Numbered from the stretch's first letter, positions 42,989-52,409 are shown. The stretch is 64,000 nt of DNA from Clostridium rhizosphaerae (GCF_016765585.1 NZ_JAESWC010000018.1:372001-436000), one strand, 5' to 3'. Translations and numbers: made by a program. The notes: generated by a model not told the origin, from the letters alone.

Positions 42989-43696
42989 ATGAAAGGAGTT
43001 ATTGTTGATTATAGAATTGACACTGTTGAAAAGTTCAATTTAGAAAAACTTGGCTATGAAGTTATTATTGTTCCTCCGTCAAGAGTTTTATATGAAGCTG
43101 TAAGCGGACATCCTGATATGCTTTTACATATAGTAAATAAAGATACAATCATCATTCACAAGGATATGGAAGCTGTTTTTATAAAAAAGTTAGAAGCTTA
43201 TAATTACTCTGTTCTAGTTTCAGATAATAAGCTTCAAAATAATTATCCTTTTGACATAATTTTAAATGCAGTAAACTTACCAAAAATTTTTATACATAAT
43301 ATAAAGTATACTGATAGTAAACTCCTGCACTTTTTAAAAGAAAAAAATCTTAAAAATGTAAAACAAGGCTATTCAAAATGTTCTACTGCTATTATAAGCA
43401 ATGCTGCTATTATTACTAGCGATATCGGTATAGCCGAGAGTGCTGAGGAAGAAAATATTGATGTATTATTACTTCCACCAGGAGACATTTTGCTTCCTGG
43501 ACTTAATTATGGGTTTATTGGAGGATGCTGTGGGCTTTTAGAAGATGATTTATTAGCCTTTTATGGTAGTTTAGATTATTATGCTTATGGTAAAGAAGTA
43601 CTGGGTTTTTTAAAAAAACATAATGTTAAACCAGTATTTTTAAGAAATGGAAAACTTATAGACAGAGGAAGCATATTTAGAATATATAACTTATAA
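42989..43696 (+). CDS. DUF6873-like protein (possible guanidino-modifying-enzyme fold)
   Basis: This 235-residue protein opens MKGVIVDYRIDTVEKFNLEK and contains VSGHPDMLLHIV, SKCSTAIISNAAIITSD, LLPPGDILLPGLNYGFIGGCCG and GSLDYYAYGKEVLGFL. I recall this pattern being labelled DUF6873, a GME-fold family related to arginine deiminase-like enzymes; no activity is established. The His-Pro-Asp and Gly-Gly-Cys-Cys motifs are candidates for an active site. I prefer ATG at 42989, with GGTGG upstream; an in-frame ATG at 42971 is possible. Confidence 0.65.
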   Translation: MKGVIVDYRIDTVEKFNLEKLGYEVIIVPPSRVLYEAVSGHPDMLLHIVNKDTIIIHKDMEAVFIKKLEAYNYSVLVSDNKLQNNYPFDIILNAVNLPKIFIHNIKYTDSKLLHFLKEKNLKNVKQGYSKCSTAIISNAAIITSDIGIAESAEEENIDVLLLPPGDILLPGLNYGFIGGCCGLLEDDLLAFYGSLDYYAYGKEVLGFLKKHNVKPVFLRNGKLIDRGSIFRIYNL

Positions 43697-43710
43697 CAAT
43701 TTAAATAAAA

Positions 43711-43744
43711 AATAAAAAGCTGTACTTTTGTACAGCTTTTTATT
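43711..43744. terminator. Bidirectional terminator, 15-bp perfect stem
   Basis: AATAAAAAGCTGTAC pairs with GTACAGCTTTTTATT. It ends both the DUF6873-like gene (plus) and the tRNA cluster (minus). Confidence 0.92.
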
Positions 43745-43746
43745 TA

Positions 43747-43820
<74 letters not shown>

Positions 43821-43823
43821 ATA

Positions 43824-43898
43824 TGGAGCGGAAAACGAGATTCGAACTCGCAACCTTCACCTTGGCAAGGTGACACTCTACCATTGAGTCATTTCCGC
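43824..43898 (-). tRNA. tRNA-Gly (GCC)
   Basis: A 75-nt cloverleaf with anticodon loop TGCCAAG and encoded CCA. It is separated from tRNA-Cys by 3 bp. Confidence 0.97.
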
Positions 43899-43906
43899 AT
43901 ATATTA

Positions 43907-43982
<76 letters not shown>

Positions 43983-43993
43983 ATATTGAAAAG

Positions 43994-44070
43994 TGGCGAC
44001 TCAGAAGGGGCTCGAACCCTCGACCTCCGGCGTGACAGGCCGGCACTCTAACCAACTGAGCTACTGAGCC
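43994..44070 (-). tRNA. tRNA-Asp (GTC)
   Basis: A 77-nt cloverleaf with anticodon loop CTGTCAC, discriminator G73 and encoded CCA. Confidence 0.97.
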
Positions 44071-44076
44071 ATTTTG

Positions 44077-44152
44077 TGGTGGGCACAACAGGGATCGAAC
44101 CTGTGACCCTCTGCTTGTAAGGCAGATGCTCTCCCAGCTGAGCTATGCGCCC
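44077..44152 (-). tRNA. tRNA-Val (TAC)
   Basis: A 76-nt cloverleaf with anticodon loop CTTACAA and encoded CCA. It is the first gene of the Val-Asp-Phe-Gly-Cys operon. Confidence 0.97.
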
Positions 44153-44177
44153 ACAAAAACTTCTCAACACATTTATG

Positions 44178-44206
44178 ATTATATAATGATAAGTCATAAT
44201 TGTCAA
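44178..44206 (-). promoter_or_regulatory. Perfect sigma-A promoter of the tRNA operon
   Basis: TTGACA (44201-44206), a 17-bp spacer and TATAAT (44178-44183), exact consensus, about 26 bp upstream of tRNA-Val. Confidence 0.92.
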
Positions 44207-44257
44207 TAACTTTTTACACAATTTATCCACTTTTATTTAAGAGTCTATTTGTCACTA

Positions 44258-45136
44258 TTACAATTTTTCTAATAATTCTCCTATATCCTTATTGCTAAAA
44301 ATATAAGATGTATTGCAAAAATGGCACTTTATTTCTTCTTCCTTGCCTTCTGAGTATATCTCTTCTAAGTCTTTTCTTCCTATGCTTATAAGTGCTTTTT
44401 CTACTCTTTCTCTAGAGCAGTCACATTCAAACTCCGGAACCAGGCTGTCTAGTATATTTAAATCCATATCTTCAAAAATGAATTCAAGTATTTCTTCAAT
44501 AGACATTCCTTTCTCTATAAGCTCAGTAATAGAAGGTATTTCCTCTAATCTGTAGGTTATTAAATCAGCTGCAAGCTCACTTGCACCTGGCATGATTTGT
44601 ATAATAAAGCCTCCTGCTGCACTAATGCTTAAATCCTTATCTACAAGAACTCCAAGACCTACTGCAGACGGAGTTTGTTCTGAAGTTGTGAAATAGTAAG
44701 CCAAATCATCCCCTATTTCTCCGGTATAAATAGGCACTTGGCCTACATAAGGCTCCTTAAGCCCCATATCTCTTATAACTAATAAGTTTCCATTTAAACC
44801 TACAGCGCCACCAACATCAAGCTTTCCTTTGTCGTTAGCAGGCAGATCAACCTCTGGGTTGCCTATGTAGCCTTTAACTTTTGCATTCGGGTAAGCTGTG
44901 ACTACAATTCCTTTTGCCTCTCCCCCGCCTAATATTTGAAGGGTTAATGTATCCTTTTCAGCTTTAAGCATTGCTCCCATAAGACTTCCTGCTGTAAGCA
45001 TCCTTCCTAGTGCTGCTGCTGCAGTAGCTGCACAATTATGTATCTTTACAGCTTCTCCTACAAGTTCGGTAGTTATAGCTCCGAATATTCTTACCATTCC
45101 ATTTTGAGCGGTTGCTCTTATTAATTTATCCGACAT
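44258..45136 (-). CDS. hslO: Redox-regulated chaperone Hsp33
   Basis: Hsp33 is a holdase switched on by oxidation. The protein of about 292 residues starts [19 protein letters not shown] and has [20 protein letters not shown]. The C-terminal zinc switch is C-D-C ([12 protein letters not shown]) and C-x2-C (CHFCNTSY), all four Cys present. I choose ATG at 45136, with GGAG upstream; an in-frame extension to 45160 would overlap the preceding methyltransferase more than needed. It overlaps that gene by 11 bp. Confidence 0.95.
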   Translation of the reverse strand: MSDKLIRATAQNGMVRIFGAITTELVGEAVKIHNCAATAAAALGRMLTAGSLMGAMLKAEKDTLTLQILGGGEAKGIVVTAYPNAKVKGYIGNPEVDLPANDKGKLDVGGAVGLNGNLLVIRDMGLKEPYVGQVPIYTGEIGDDLAYYFTTSEQTPSAVGLGVLVDKDLSISAAGGFIIQIMPGASELAADLITYRLEEIPSITELIEKGMSIEEILEFIFEDMDLNILDSLVPEFECDCSRERVEKALISIGRKDLEEIYSEGKEEEIKCHFCNTSYIFSNKDIGELLEKL

Positions 45137-45881
45137 TGTTTTCTCCTTTTCCCAAAACATAAACTAATCTCTCACAGTCTTTATCAATCAAAATACTTTC
45201 ATAGTTGTTTAATTTTTCTATAACCCTAAAACCTGTTTCCTTAATAATTTTGTCTAAATACTCTTCCTTATATGCTTTCTCAGAGTGCTCTTCATCAAAT
45301 CGTCTATAATTATTTTCTTCCTTAACAAAGAAGGTAAGATTCATGCTCACAATATCATCTTCTAAGAAGTTTTCCCATATATAAACTACTTCCTCATTAT
45401 CAAAAGTAAAAGTATTATTGCCAAGCACTTCAGTCAGCTTATTGTAGGAATTAATATCAAATATAAATAATCCATTGTCCTTTAAGTGATCATATACACC
45501 TTTAAAATATAATTTAATATCTTCATCCTCTGTAATATAGTTTGTAGAGTCTAGGCAGCAAGTTATTAAATCAAACTTGCTATTAAGTTTTAGACTGCAT
45601 ATATCCTGGCAAATAAGCTTTGCTTTTATACCTGCTGCTCTTAGTTTTCCTTCAGCTTCTGTAAGCATCTGCTCCGATAAATCCACAGCCCAAGCTCTTT
45701 TGAAATTTTTTGCAATTTTAAGAGTAAGGTTTCCTGTGCCGCAGGCCAAATCAAGATAATCTGCTTCCTCAATATTATATTTATTACATATGTCCATAAT
45801 TTTATCAGCCCAGGTATTATAATCTATATCCGAATTAATCAGTTCATCGTATATAACTGCGAACTCCTTATATTGACTCAT
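45126..45881 (-). CDS. SAM-dependent class I methyltransferase
   Basis: This 251-residue protein has motif [17 protein letters not shown], an acidic post-I residue (AVDLSEQML) and [12 protein letters not shown]. The C-terminal half holds [19 protein letters not shown], typical of small-molecule or protein methyltransferases of the methyltransf_25 group. The substrate is unknown. It is translationally coupled to hslO (11-bp overlap), so a link to redox or protein repair is possible but not shown. ATG at 45881 follows AGAGGG. Confidence 0.8.
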   Translation of the reverse strand: MSQYKEFAVIYDELINSDIDYNTWADKIMDICNKYNIEEADYLDLACGTGNLTLKIAKNFKRAWAVDLSEQMLTEAEGKLRAAGIKAKLICQDICSLKLNSKFDLITCCLDSTNYITEDEDIKLYFKGVYDHLKDNGLFIFDINSYNKLTEVLGNNTFTFDNEEVVYIWENFLEDDIVSMNLTFFVKEENNYRRFDEEHSEKAYKEEYLDKIIKETGFRVIEKLNNYESILIDKDCERLVYVLGKGENNVG

Positions 45882-45954
45882 TTAAGAACCCTCTTTCATA
45901 AGATTTTCCATACCCAAACTAATATTATATATTTTCATCGCATAAGTCAATATT

Positions 45955-46236
45955 TTAATTCTCTTTATCTTCTAATTCTATATAACCATTATTCATTATA
46001 ATCTCTTTGTTTCTCGGAAGATTTAATTCTTTTTTTCTTTTAGTCATTATCCCACCTATTCTTCCGGTTTCTTCTGCGGTTAAGCCACTCCACCCATGTT
46101 TATCCACCTTATCTCTTAAACCGAGTTCCTCTGCTATTTCATATTTTATTTTTTCTCTAAGCTTTTCAATTTCTGTCAGTTCTCTGTTGGATTTTAATTT
46201 TGCTTTAATTACTTTTTTTAATGGTGTTTTTCCCAT
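45955..46236 (-). CDS. Alpha/beta-type small acid-soluble spore protein (extended form)
   Basis: SASPs coat and protect spore DNA. The 93-residue protein has the first SASP box LREKIKYEIAEELGL, with the germination-protease site around Tyr-Glu-Ile-Ala, and the second box GLTAEETGRIGGIMTKRKKEL. The basic N-terminal extension of about 25 residues is longer than the classic proteins; this resembles the divergent Ssp4-type SASPs of Clostridium. ATG at 46236 has GGGAGGGG upstream. It would be expected to be sigma-G dependent; I did not identify its promoter. Confidence 0.82.
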   Translation of the reverse strand: MGKTPLKKVIKAKLKSNRELTEIEKLREKIKYEIAEELGLRDKVDKHGWSGLTAEETGRIGGIMTKRKKELNLPRNKEIIMNNGYIELEDKEN

Positions 46237-46332
46237 GAAAATCCCCTCCCTGTTTTGCTACTTATTAGTTTAACCTAGGAGATTTTCTTTATTCACTTTG
46301 CAAATGAAATTATTTGAAGATGTAAGAAAAAA

Positions 46333-46356
46333 GTTCAGAGGATAAATCCCCTGAAC
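46333..46356 (-). terminator. Terminator of the first opp operon
   Basis: A 10-bp hairpin (GTTCAGGGGA paired with TCCTCTGAAC) is followed by T6 on the minus strand, 17 bp after the oppA stop. Confidence 0.88.
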
Positions 46357-46372
46357 CTTAATTCAATAATTA

Positions 46373-48043
46373 TTATTTAGCTGCAGCCTTTCCTTCTACA
46401 TAAGCTCTGTCAAAATACATCATTCCAACAGGAGTCTTACGAACACCTTTAACATAAGGCTTACAAGCTACATTAGATACATAGAAAGCTACTGGAATCA
46501 TTGCTGAATCTTCATCTATAAGTATCTTTTCAGCATCGTGAAGCATCTGCATTGACTTAATTGGATCCTTTTCTTTCTTAGCCCCTAAGATTAATGCATC
46601 GTACTTAGGATTGCTGTACTGAGGATGATTATTTCCGTCTTTAGTAACAAATATATCAAGCATTGTCATTGGGTGCATGTAGTCTCCTATCCATCCATCT
46701 CTAGCTATAAAGTAGTTACCTGCTCTTCTTTGTGGGGTAAATACCTTCCACTCAACTTCATTTAGTTTAACTTCGATTCCTAAATTCTTTTTCCACATAT
46801 CTTGAACTGCTTGAGCAATCTTTTTATGAGTTTCATCATTATTATAAGCATATTCCACTTGCGGGAAGCCCTTTCCATCTGGGAATCCAGCTTCAGCTAA
46901 AAGTTGTTTAGCTTTTTCTACATCGCCCTTTGCAGGAAGCATATCTCCCCCAACATCTCTAAACTGCTTTGAGGAATCACTGTCTGGGAAACCATATGGC
47001 ACAAATGATGTAGCTGGCTTACGTGGGTCCTGCCAAACCTTATCTATAAGCACTTGTCTGTCTATAGCTAAGGATAAAGCTTTTCTAACCTTTGGATTAT
47101 CAAGTCCTGGTTTCTTATTATTTAAGCTTATATAATAAGTTCCTATATAAGGCAGACTAACAACCTTGCCTTCCTTAGTTAATCTAGGAACATCATTACT
47201 AGGTATTGAGTCAAGATAATCAACTTCACCTGTTTCAAAAGCTGATAATGCTGAAGACTGCTGAACTATCATAACAAACTTCATTTTATCCAATTTAACT
47301 TGAGCTTTATTCCAATAGTTGTCGTTCTTAACAAACTGCATTTCCTTATCAGGTGTATAAGCAGTTACTTTAAACGGTCCATTTCCTACATAAGTTTCAG
47401 GCTTTGTTGCCCACTTGTCTTTATCTTTTTCAACTATATCTTGTCTAACAGGCATAAGTGTTGCTAGAGTACATAGCTGTAAGAAGTATGGTGTTGGATT
47501 TTCAAGTTCAACTTCGAGAGTATTATCGTCCTTTGCCTTTACACCAACATCATCAATTTTAGCCTGCTTTCCATTAAAAGCCGCTCCATTTTTCAAATAA
47601 TAAAGCTGAGTTGCATAGCCTGATGCTACAGCTGGGTCTAATACTCTTTTCCATGCATATTCATAATCTTTAGCTTTAACAGGCTGGCCATCTGACCACT
47701 TTGCATCTTTTCTAATATGAAATACATATTTAGTTGGATTATTAGAATCAAAATCCACTTTTTCTGCAGCTGCAAGTTCCGGCTGGTTTTTATCATTAAG
47801 TCTCATGAGTCCCTCAAACACCTGATTTACAACTGTAGCAGATCCAACTGTAGTTGCAAGACCCGGATCGTAGGTATCATTTTCTGCTCCAAGATTGTAA
47901 ACAACTGATTGTTCATCTTTTGCAGCACTTGTACCCGGATTAGTATTAGCAGGAGCTGGCTTGCTGCAGCCTGCAAATATGGAAGTGGTCATAACTATAG
48001 TAGTCACGAGTATAAACAATTTTGAAAGCTTTTTCTTTACCAT
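46373..48043 (-). CDS. oppA: Oligopeptide ABC transporter, substrate-binding lipoprotein (operon 1)
   Basis: This family 5 solute-binding protein of about 556 residues captures peptides outside the cell. It starts with a lipoprotein signal KKKLSKLFILVTTIVMTTS and lipobox IFAGC. SBP_bac_5 motifs include EGLMRLNDKNQPELAAAEKV, FHIRKDAKWSDGQPVKAKDY and VRKALSLAIDRQVLIDKV. ATG at 48043, after GGGGGA, is used rather than an upstream in-frame GTG. It is the last gene of the operon (order BCDFA), 73 bp after oppF, which is unusual because oppA generally comes first. Confidence 0.9.
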   Translation of the reverse strand: MVKKKLSKLFILVTTIVMTTSIFAGCSKPAPANTNPGTSAAKDEQSVVYNLGAENDTYDPGLATTVGSATVVNQVFEGLMRLNDKNQPELAAAEKVDFDSNNPTKYVFHIRKDAKWSDGQPVKAKDYEYAWKRVLDPAVASGYATQLYYLKNGAAFNGKQAKIDDVGVKAKDDNTLEVELENPTPYFLQLCTLATLMPVRQDIVEKDKDKWATKPETYVGNGPFKVTAYTPDKEMQFVKNDNYWNKAQVKLDKMKFVMIVQQSSALSAFETGEVDYLDSIPSNDVPRLTKEGKVVSLPYIGTYYISLNNKKPGLDNPKVRKALSLAIDRQVLIDKVWQDPRKPATSFVPYGFPDSDSSKQFRDVGGDMLPAKGDVEKAKQLLAEAGFPDGKGFPQVEYAYNNDETHKKIAQAVQDMWKKNLGIEVKLNEVEWKVFTPQRRAGNYFIARDGWIGDYMHPMTMLDIFVTKDGNNHPQYSNPKYDALILGAKKEKDPIKSMQMLHDAEKILIDEDSAMIPVAFYVSNVACKPYVKGVRKTPVGMMYFDRAYVEGKAAAK

Positions 48044-48116
48044 TAAATTTTCCCCCTTTATTTTTTCAATATTTATCTTAACAACCATAAATATTTTGAG
48101 GTTGTTAATTTACAAA

Positions 48117-49094
48117 TTATTCAACTAGATGGCACGCTACTTGATGTCCGCCTCCAATATCTTTTAAAGATGGTGTTACTTCTTTGCATACTTCTTTTAC
48201 AAATCTGCATCTTCCTCTAAACCTGCAGCCTGGAGGAGGGTCAATCGGACTTGGAACATCTCCCTCTAACACTATTCTTTTCCTTTGGGCAGCTTCATCT
48301 GGATCGGGTATTGGTATAGCAGACAATAACGCCGTTGTATACGGATGCACAGGATGAGTATAGAGTTCATTACTTTCCGCTATCTCAACTAAATTCCCCA
48401 AATACATAACACCTATTCTATTTGATATGTGCTTAACCATTGATAGGTCGTGAGCTATAAATAGATATGTTAATCCTAAAGAATCCTGCAAATCCTCCAG
48501 CATGTTAACTACTTGGGCTTGGATGGATACATCTAAAGCAGATATAGGTTCATCGCAGATTATAAATTCTGGTTCAACGGCTAGGGATCTTGCTATCCCG
48601 ATTCTCTGTCTTTGTCCCCCTGAAAACTCATGAGGATATCTGTTCATATGTTCCGTATTTAATCCAACCATGTTAAGCAAATAATCTATTCTTTCTTTTC
48701 TTTCTTTGCCTTTCATAAGCTTATGTATATCAATAGATTCTCCAACAATATCTCCAACAGTCATTCTTGAGTCTAGAGAAGCGTAGGGATCCTGAAAAAT
48801 AATCTGCATTTTTCTTCTATAGATAAGCATTTCTTTCTCTGATAATTTTTCAATATGCTGTCCATTATATATTATTTCACCACTGGTAGGCTCATAAAGC
48901 TTTATGAGAGTTCTTCCACAGGTAGTTTTTCCACATCCTGACTCACCAACAAGACCTAATGTCTCTCCTTTTTTTATATCAAAGGATACATCATCAACTG
49001 CCTTAACATTGCTCACAGATTTATTAAACAATCCTTTATTAATAGGAAAGTACTTTTTTAAATTTTTAACAGAAACCAAATACTCTTCATTCAT
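48117..49094 (-). CDS. oppF: Oligopeptide ABC transporter, ATP-binding protein OppF (operon 1)
   Basis: This 325-residue ATPase has Walker A GESGCGKTTCGRT, the ABC signature HEFSGGQRQRIGIARSLA, Walker B EFIICDEPISALD, and the C-terminal OppD/F domain with CRFRGRCRF, which can hold an Fe-S or metal site. It pairs with OppD to power OppBC. It follows oppD by 2 bp. Confidence 0.94.
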   Translation of the reverse strand: MNEEYLVSVKNLKKYFPINKGLFNKSVSNVKAVDDVSFDIKKGETLGLVGESGCGKTTCGRTLIKLYEPTSGEIIYNGQHIEKLSEKEMLIYRRKMQIIFQDPYASLDSRMTVGDIVGESIDIHKLMKGKERKERIDYLLNMVGLNTEHMNRYPHEFSGGQRQRIGIARSLAVEPEFIICDEPISALDVSIQAQVVNMLEDLQDSLGLTYLFIAHDLSMVKHISNRIGVMYLGNLVEIAESNELYTHPVHPYTTALLSAIPIPDPDEAAQRKRIVLEGDVPSPIDPPPGCRFRGRCRFVKEVCKEVTPSLKDIGGGHQVACHLVE

Positions 49095-49096
49095 TT

Positions 49097-50104
49097 CTAT
49101 ACCCCTCTCTTAGTTGACCTTTCTACTTTAGGAGCTAAAGGATGGTTTAACCAGCAGGCTGATCTTTGAGTATCACTTATTTTAAATTCCTCTGGCATCT
49201 TTTGAAGACATACTTCCATTGCAAACTTACAGCGTGGTGCAAAAGGACATCCTTTAGGAGGATTCAACAAATCCGGCGGCTGACCCTCTATAGGCTTAAG
49301 TCTCTCTTTCGTCAAGGTCTTTGGATTTGGCACACTGTCTAAAAGTCCCCATGTATATGGATGCTTAGAATTATTAAAAATATCTCTTGTAGTCCCTTTT
49401 TCAACTATGCAGCCTCCGTACATAACATTTACCTTGTCACAAATATCGGCTACTATTCCTAGGTCATGAGTAATCAAAATGATAGATGTATTTAATTTTT
49501 CTCTTAAATCATTTAAAATTTCAAGTATTTGCGCCTGAATAGTAACATCTAGAGCTGTTGTAGGTTCATCCGCTATTAAGAGCTTTGGCTGACAAGAAAG
49601 CGCCATAGCAATCATAACTCTTTGTCTCATACCGCCTGAGAATTCATGAGGATACTGTTTCATTCTTTTTTCAGGGCTTGGTATTCCAACAAGTCTAAGC
49701 ATATCAACGGATACTTTTCTTGCTTCTTCCTTTCCAAGTCCTTTATGCAGTCTTAAAGCTTCAACCATTTGTGTTTCAATCCTTAGGACTGGATTTAATG
49801 AAGTCATAGGATCTTGAAATATCATACTAATATTATTTCCTCTGATTTCTTTCATCTCTTTTTCTTTTAAGGTAACTATATCTCTTCCATCAAAAACTAC
49901 ACTTCCATTTACTATTTTCCCTGTTTCGACTAAAAGTCTCATGACCGAAAACATAGTAACAGACTTACCGCTTCCAGACTCCCCTACTATTCCTATCGCC
50001 TCACCGCGTTTTAAGTCAAAGGATATATTTCTTACTGCTTTAACTTCACCCACATGAGTAAAGAAAGAGGTACTTAAATCTTTTATTTCAAGCAAATTAT
50101 CCAT
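49097..50104 (-). CDS. oppD: Oligopeptide ABC transporter, ATP-binding protein OppD (operon 1)
   Basis: This ATPase of about 335 residues has Walker A GESGSGKSVTMFS, signature HEFSGGMRQRVMIAMALS, Walker B KLLIADEPTTALD and the C-terminal Cys motif GCPFAPRCKFAMEVC. I use ATG at 50104, about 6 nt after the AGGTG; the in-frame GTG at 50113 is part of that Shine-Dalgarno region. It follows oppC by 9 bp. Confidence 0.94.
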   Translation of the reverse strand: MDNLLEIKDLSTSFFTHVGEVKAVRNISFDLKRGEAIGIVGESGSGKSVTMFSVMRLLVETGKIVNGSVVFDGRDIVTLKEKEMKEIRGNNISMIFQDPMTSLNPVLRIETQMVEALRLHKGLGKEEARKVSVDMLRLVGIPSPEKRMKQYPHEFSGGMRQRVMIAMALSCQPKLLIADEPTTALDVTIQAQILEILNDLREKLNTSIILITHDLGIVADICDKVNVMYGGCIVEKGTTRDIFNNSKHPYTWGLLDSVPNPKTLTKERLKPIEGQPPDLLNPPKGCPFAPRCKFAMEVCLQKMPEEFKISDTQRSACWLNHPLAPKVERSTKRGV

Positions 50105-50113
50105 AAAATACAC

Positions 50114-51034
50114 CTACTTTCTCATCTTAGGGTCAAGAGCATCTCTTAGCCCATCACCGAATAAATTGAAGCCAATCATAGTTATACAAATTGCAATTGC
50201 TGGAATAAACAACTGATAAGGATGAGTTTTAAAAATTGAAAGAGCATCGTTGCAAAGTGTTCCCCAACTTGACATAGGAGCGGAAACTCCAAGTCCTATA
50301 AAGCTTAAAAAAGCTTCTGTAAATATTGCCCCGGGAATAGATAAAGTTAAAGTTACAATAATCTGTCCCATGCAGTTAGGTATAAGATGTCTTAAAATTA
50401 TTCTGCTTTTTTTAGCTCCGGCTGCTTTAGCCGCCAATATAAATTCCTGTTCCTTTAGGGAAAGCACCTGACCTCTAACTATACGGGCCATATTTCCCCA
50501 ATATACAATACCAAGGGTTATAAATACATTAGTCAGTCCTTTTCCTAGTACAACCATCAGCAAAATTACATAAAGCATCATTGGGATACTATAAATAACA
50601 TCAACGATTCTCATCATTAGGTTATCTACTCTTCCGCCAAGATATCCGGAAATTCCACCATACAGTATGCCTATAGTTAAGTTTATAAAAGCTGCAACAA
50701 ACCCAACAGACAAAGAAATTCTCGCCCCATACATAACTCTTACAAATAAATCTCTTCCAAGCTCATCGGTACCAAACCAATGAACTTTATCAGGATATTG
50801 ATTAGAATTAATAAGATCATTACTTGAATAATCAAATTTACTAATGTAAGGTCCCACAATAGCTAAAATTACTATAACAAATATAGTCACCATAGAAATC
50901 ATAGCTACTTTATTTTCCTTAAGCCTTCTCCAAGCATCCTGCCAGTAGCTTACACTTGGTCTTATAGATTCTTGTGCAGCCTTTTTTTCTTTATCAACAA
51001 ATTCAAAATTAAGCTTCTCGTAAGAACTTTCCAT
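50114..51034 (-). CDS. oppC: Oligopeptide ABC transporter, permease OppC (operon 1)
   Basis: This inner-membrane permease of about 306 residues has six predicted helices. The N-terminal OppC domain has SYWQDAWRRLKENKVAMIS, and the EAA loop is AAKAAGAKKSRIILRHLIPN. It dimerises with OppB. The start is uncertain: ATG at 51034 is preferred on spacing, while GTG at 51043 overlaps the oppB stop (TAGTG). Confidence 0.92.
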   Translation of the reverse strand: MESSYEKLNFEFVDKEKKAAQESIRPSVSYWQDAWRRLKENKVAMISMVTIFVIVILAIVGPYISKFDYSSNDLINSNQYPDKVHWFGTDELGRDLFVRVMYGARISLSVGFVAAFINLTIGILYGGISGYLGGRVDNLMMRIVDVIYSIPMMLYVILLMVVLGKGLTNVFITLGIVYWGNMARIVRGQVLSLKEQEFILAAKAAGAKKSRIILRHLIPNCMGQIIVTLTLSIPGAIFTEAFLSFIGLGVSAPMSSWGTLCNDALSIFKTHPYQLFIPAIAICITMIGFNLFGDGLRDALDPKMRK

Positions 51035-51042
51035 ACTGCTCA

Positions 51043-51963
51043 CTACCCTTCCAGTTTAATTCTTGGATCAATAAAGGCATAAACTAAGTCAACAAACAGA
51101 TTACATAATACTAAGAACAAGCTATAAAACACCGTTACACCTAATATAGCTGTATAGTCACGATTTCCTATACTATCAACAAAAGATCTGCCAAGACCTG
51201 GTATTGTAAAAATCTTTTCTATAACAAAGCTTCCTGTCAAAACACCTGCCACAAGGGGTCCCAGATAAGTTACAACTGGAAGCATAGCATTTTTAAGTGC
51301 ATGCTTAATAATTATAGAAGTTTCAGATAAACCTTTTGCCTTCGCTGTTCTAATGTAATCCTGCCTTATTACATCTAAAAGACTTGATCTAACAAGCCTT
51401 GAGATAAACGCCATTGAGTATCCGCCTAATGCTATTGCAGGCAATACATAATGTCTTGGGGTATCTAATCCATATACCGGAAACCATCTCAATTTTTCAG
51501 CGAAGAAATATATAAACAGTGTTGCAATAACAAAGGCTGGTATGGTTACTCCAAGAGTGCTTATAAACATAGTCACCCTATCAGGCCATCTCCCCTGCTT
51601 AAGAGCAGCTATTATACCTAATATCAATCCAAATATAACCGCTAAACTGACAGCTGCAACACCCAACTTTGCAGAAACAGGAAATCCTCTGCTTATAATT
51701 TCATTTATAGAAACTCCTTTTTGCTTAAACGACGGCCCTAAATCCAGTTTAACCAAATTCTTTAAATAATCCACGTATTGAATATACACAGGCTCATTTA
51801 ATTTATACCTCTCCTCAAGGTTTTTTCTTACTTCTATTGGTGTATCCTTCTCTGAATCAAACGGTCCACCCGGTATTACCCTTGATAAGGTAAAGGTTAG
51901 GGTTACTACAACCCATAAGGTTATAATGCTTGAGAATATTCTTTTTAGTACATATCTGCCCAC
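51043..51963 (-). CDS. oppB: Oligopeptide ABC transporter, permease OppB (operon 1)
   Basis: This 306-residue permease has an N-terminal anchor helix and the EAA loop RTAKAKGLSETSIIIKHALKN. DLVYAFIDPRIKLEG at the C-terminus is typical. GTG at 51963 has GGGGGAG 5 nt before it. It is the first gene of the operon. Its 446-bp upstream region holds repeat copy B, 57 bp before the start. Confidence 0.93.
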   Translation of the reverse strand: MGRYVLKRIFSSIITLWVVVTLTFTLSRVIPGGPFDSEKDTPIEVRKNLEERYKLNEPVYIQYVDYLKNLVKLDLGPSFKQKGVSINEIISRGFPVSAKLGVAAVSLAVIFGLILGIIAALKQGRWPDRVTMFISTLGVTIPAFVIATLFIYFFAEKLRWFPVYGLDTPRHYVLPAIALGGYSMAFISRLVRSSLLDVIRQDYIRTAKAKGLSETSIIIKHALKNAMLPVVTYLGPLVAGVLTGSFVIEKIFTIPGLGRSFVDSIGNRDYTAILGVTVFYSLFLVLCNLFVDLVYAFIDPRIKLEG

Positions 51964-52383
51964 AACAACTCCCCCTAATTAAATTTATTAATATTTTCTT
52001 TGGTTTTAAATATATAAAATACAATAAAGTTTCTACATTAATGATGTCATATAATATCTAATCTTTAAGGATATTTAGTAGATCATTAATGTATTGAAGC
52101 TTTTGCTTTGTATATAAATATTTCGATGATATAAATATATATTCAGTCATTTAATTAAATATTCTTGAAATTCAAACTTTAGTAATACCTTTTTAATAAA
52201 TAATTAATAAATAACTATGCATAAAATACTTGTTATGTGAATACTCATGAAGAATTCAAGCAGAAATTATAATGAAAAAATTTATGAAATGTACAGAGTT
52301 GTTTTTAAGAAAAAATATTTATAATGAAATGATTAGGTTAATAATACTAATAAGTAATAATATGGAAGTATGTATTTAAAAAT
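51964..52383. other. Long intergenic region between the two opp operons
   Basis: No credible coding sequence is present. It holds repeat copy B (52020-52114), sequence similar to the ktrB leader up to about 52190, and a weak minus-strand promoter candidate: TGTACA at 52290-52295, 18 bp, TATAAT at 52266-52271. The latter would give a leader of about 300 nt for operon 1. Confidence 0.6.
52020..52114 (-). repeat. 95-bp palindromic repeat element, copy B (oppB leader)
   Basis: It aligns without gaps to 40357-40451 (about 77% identical). TACATTAATGAT and ATCATTAATGTA form a 12-bp inverted repeat separated by about 33 bp, with weaker pairing outside. It is 57 bp upstream of oppB. Confidence 0.75.
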
Positions 52384-52409
52384 GATGAGGGAGATTGCTC
52401 CCCCTCATC
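52384..52409 (-). terminator. Terminator of the second opp operon
   Basis: GATGAGGG pairs with CCCTCATC around an 8-10 nt loop, followed by ATTTTTAAA on the minus strand, directly after the oppF stop. Confidence 0.8.

Noticed and set aside
44048-44230. A 60-codon minus-strand open frame with GRIAQLGEHLPYKQRVTGSIP
   Set aside because: It is the translation of tRNA-Val and its flank, another classic spurious protein.
52201-52230. A possible ArgR box (ATAAATAACTATGCATA)
   Set aside because: The match is partial in a very AT-rich region and is not positioned at a convincing promoter.
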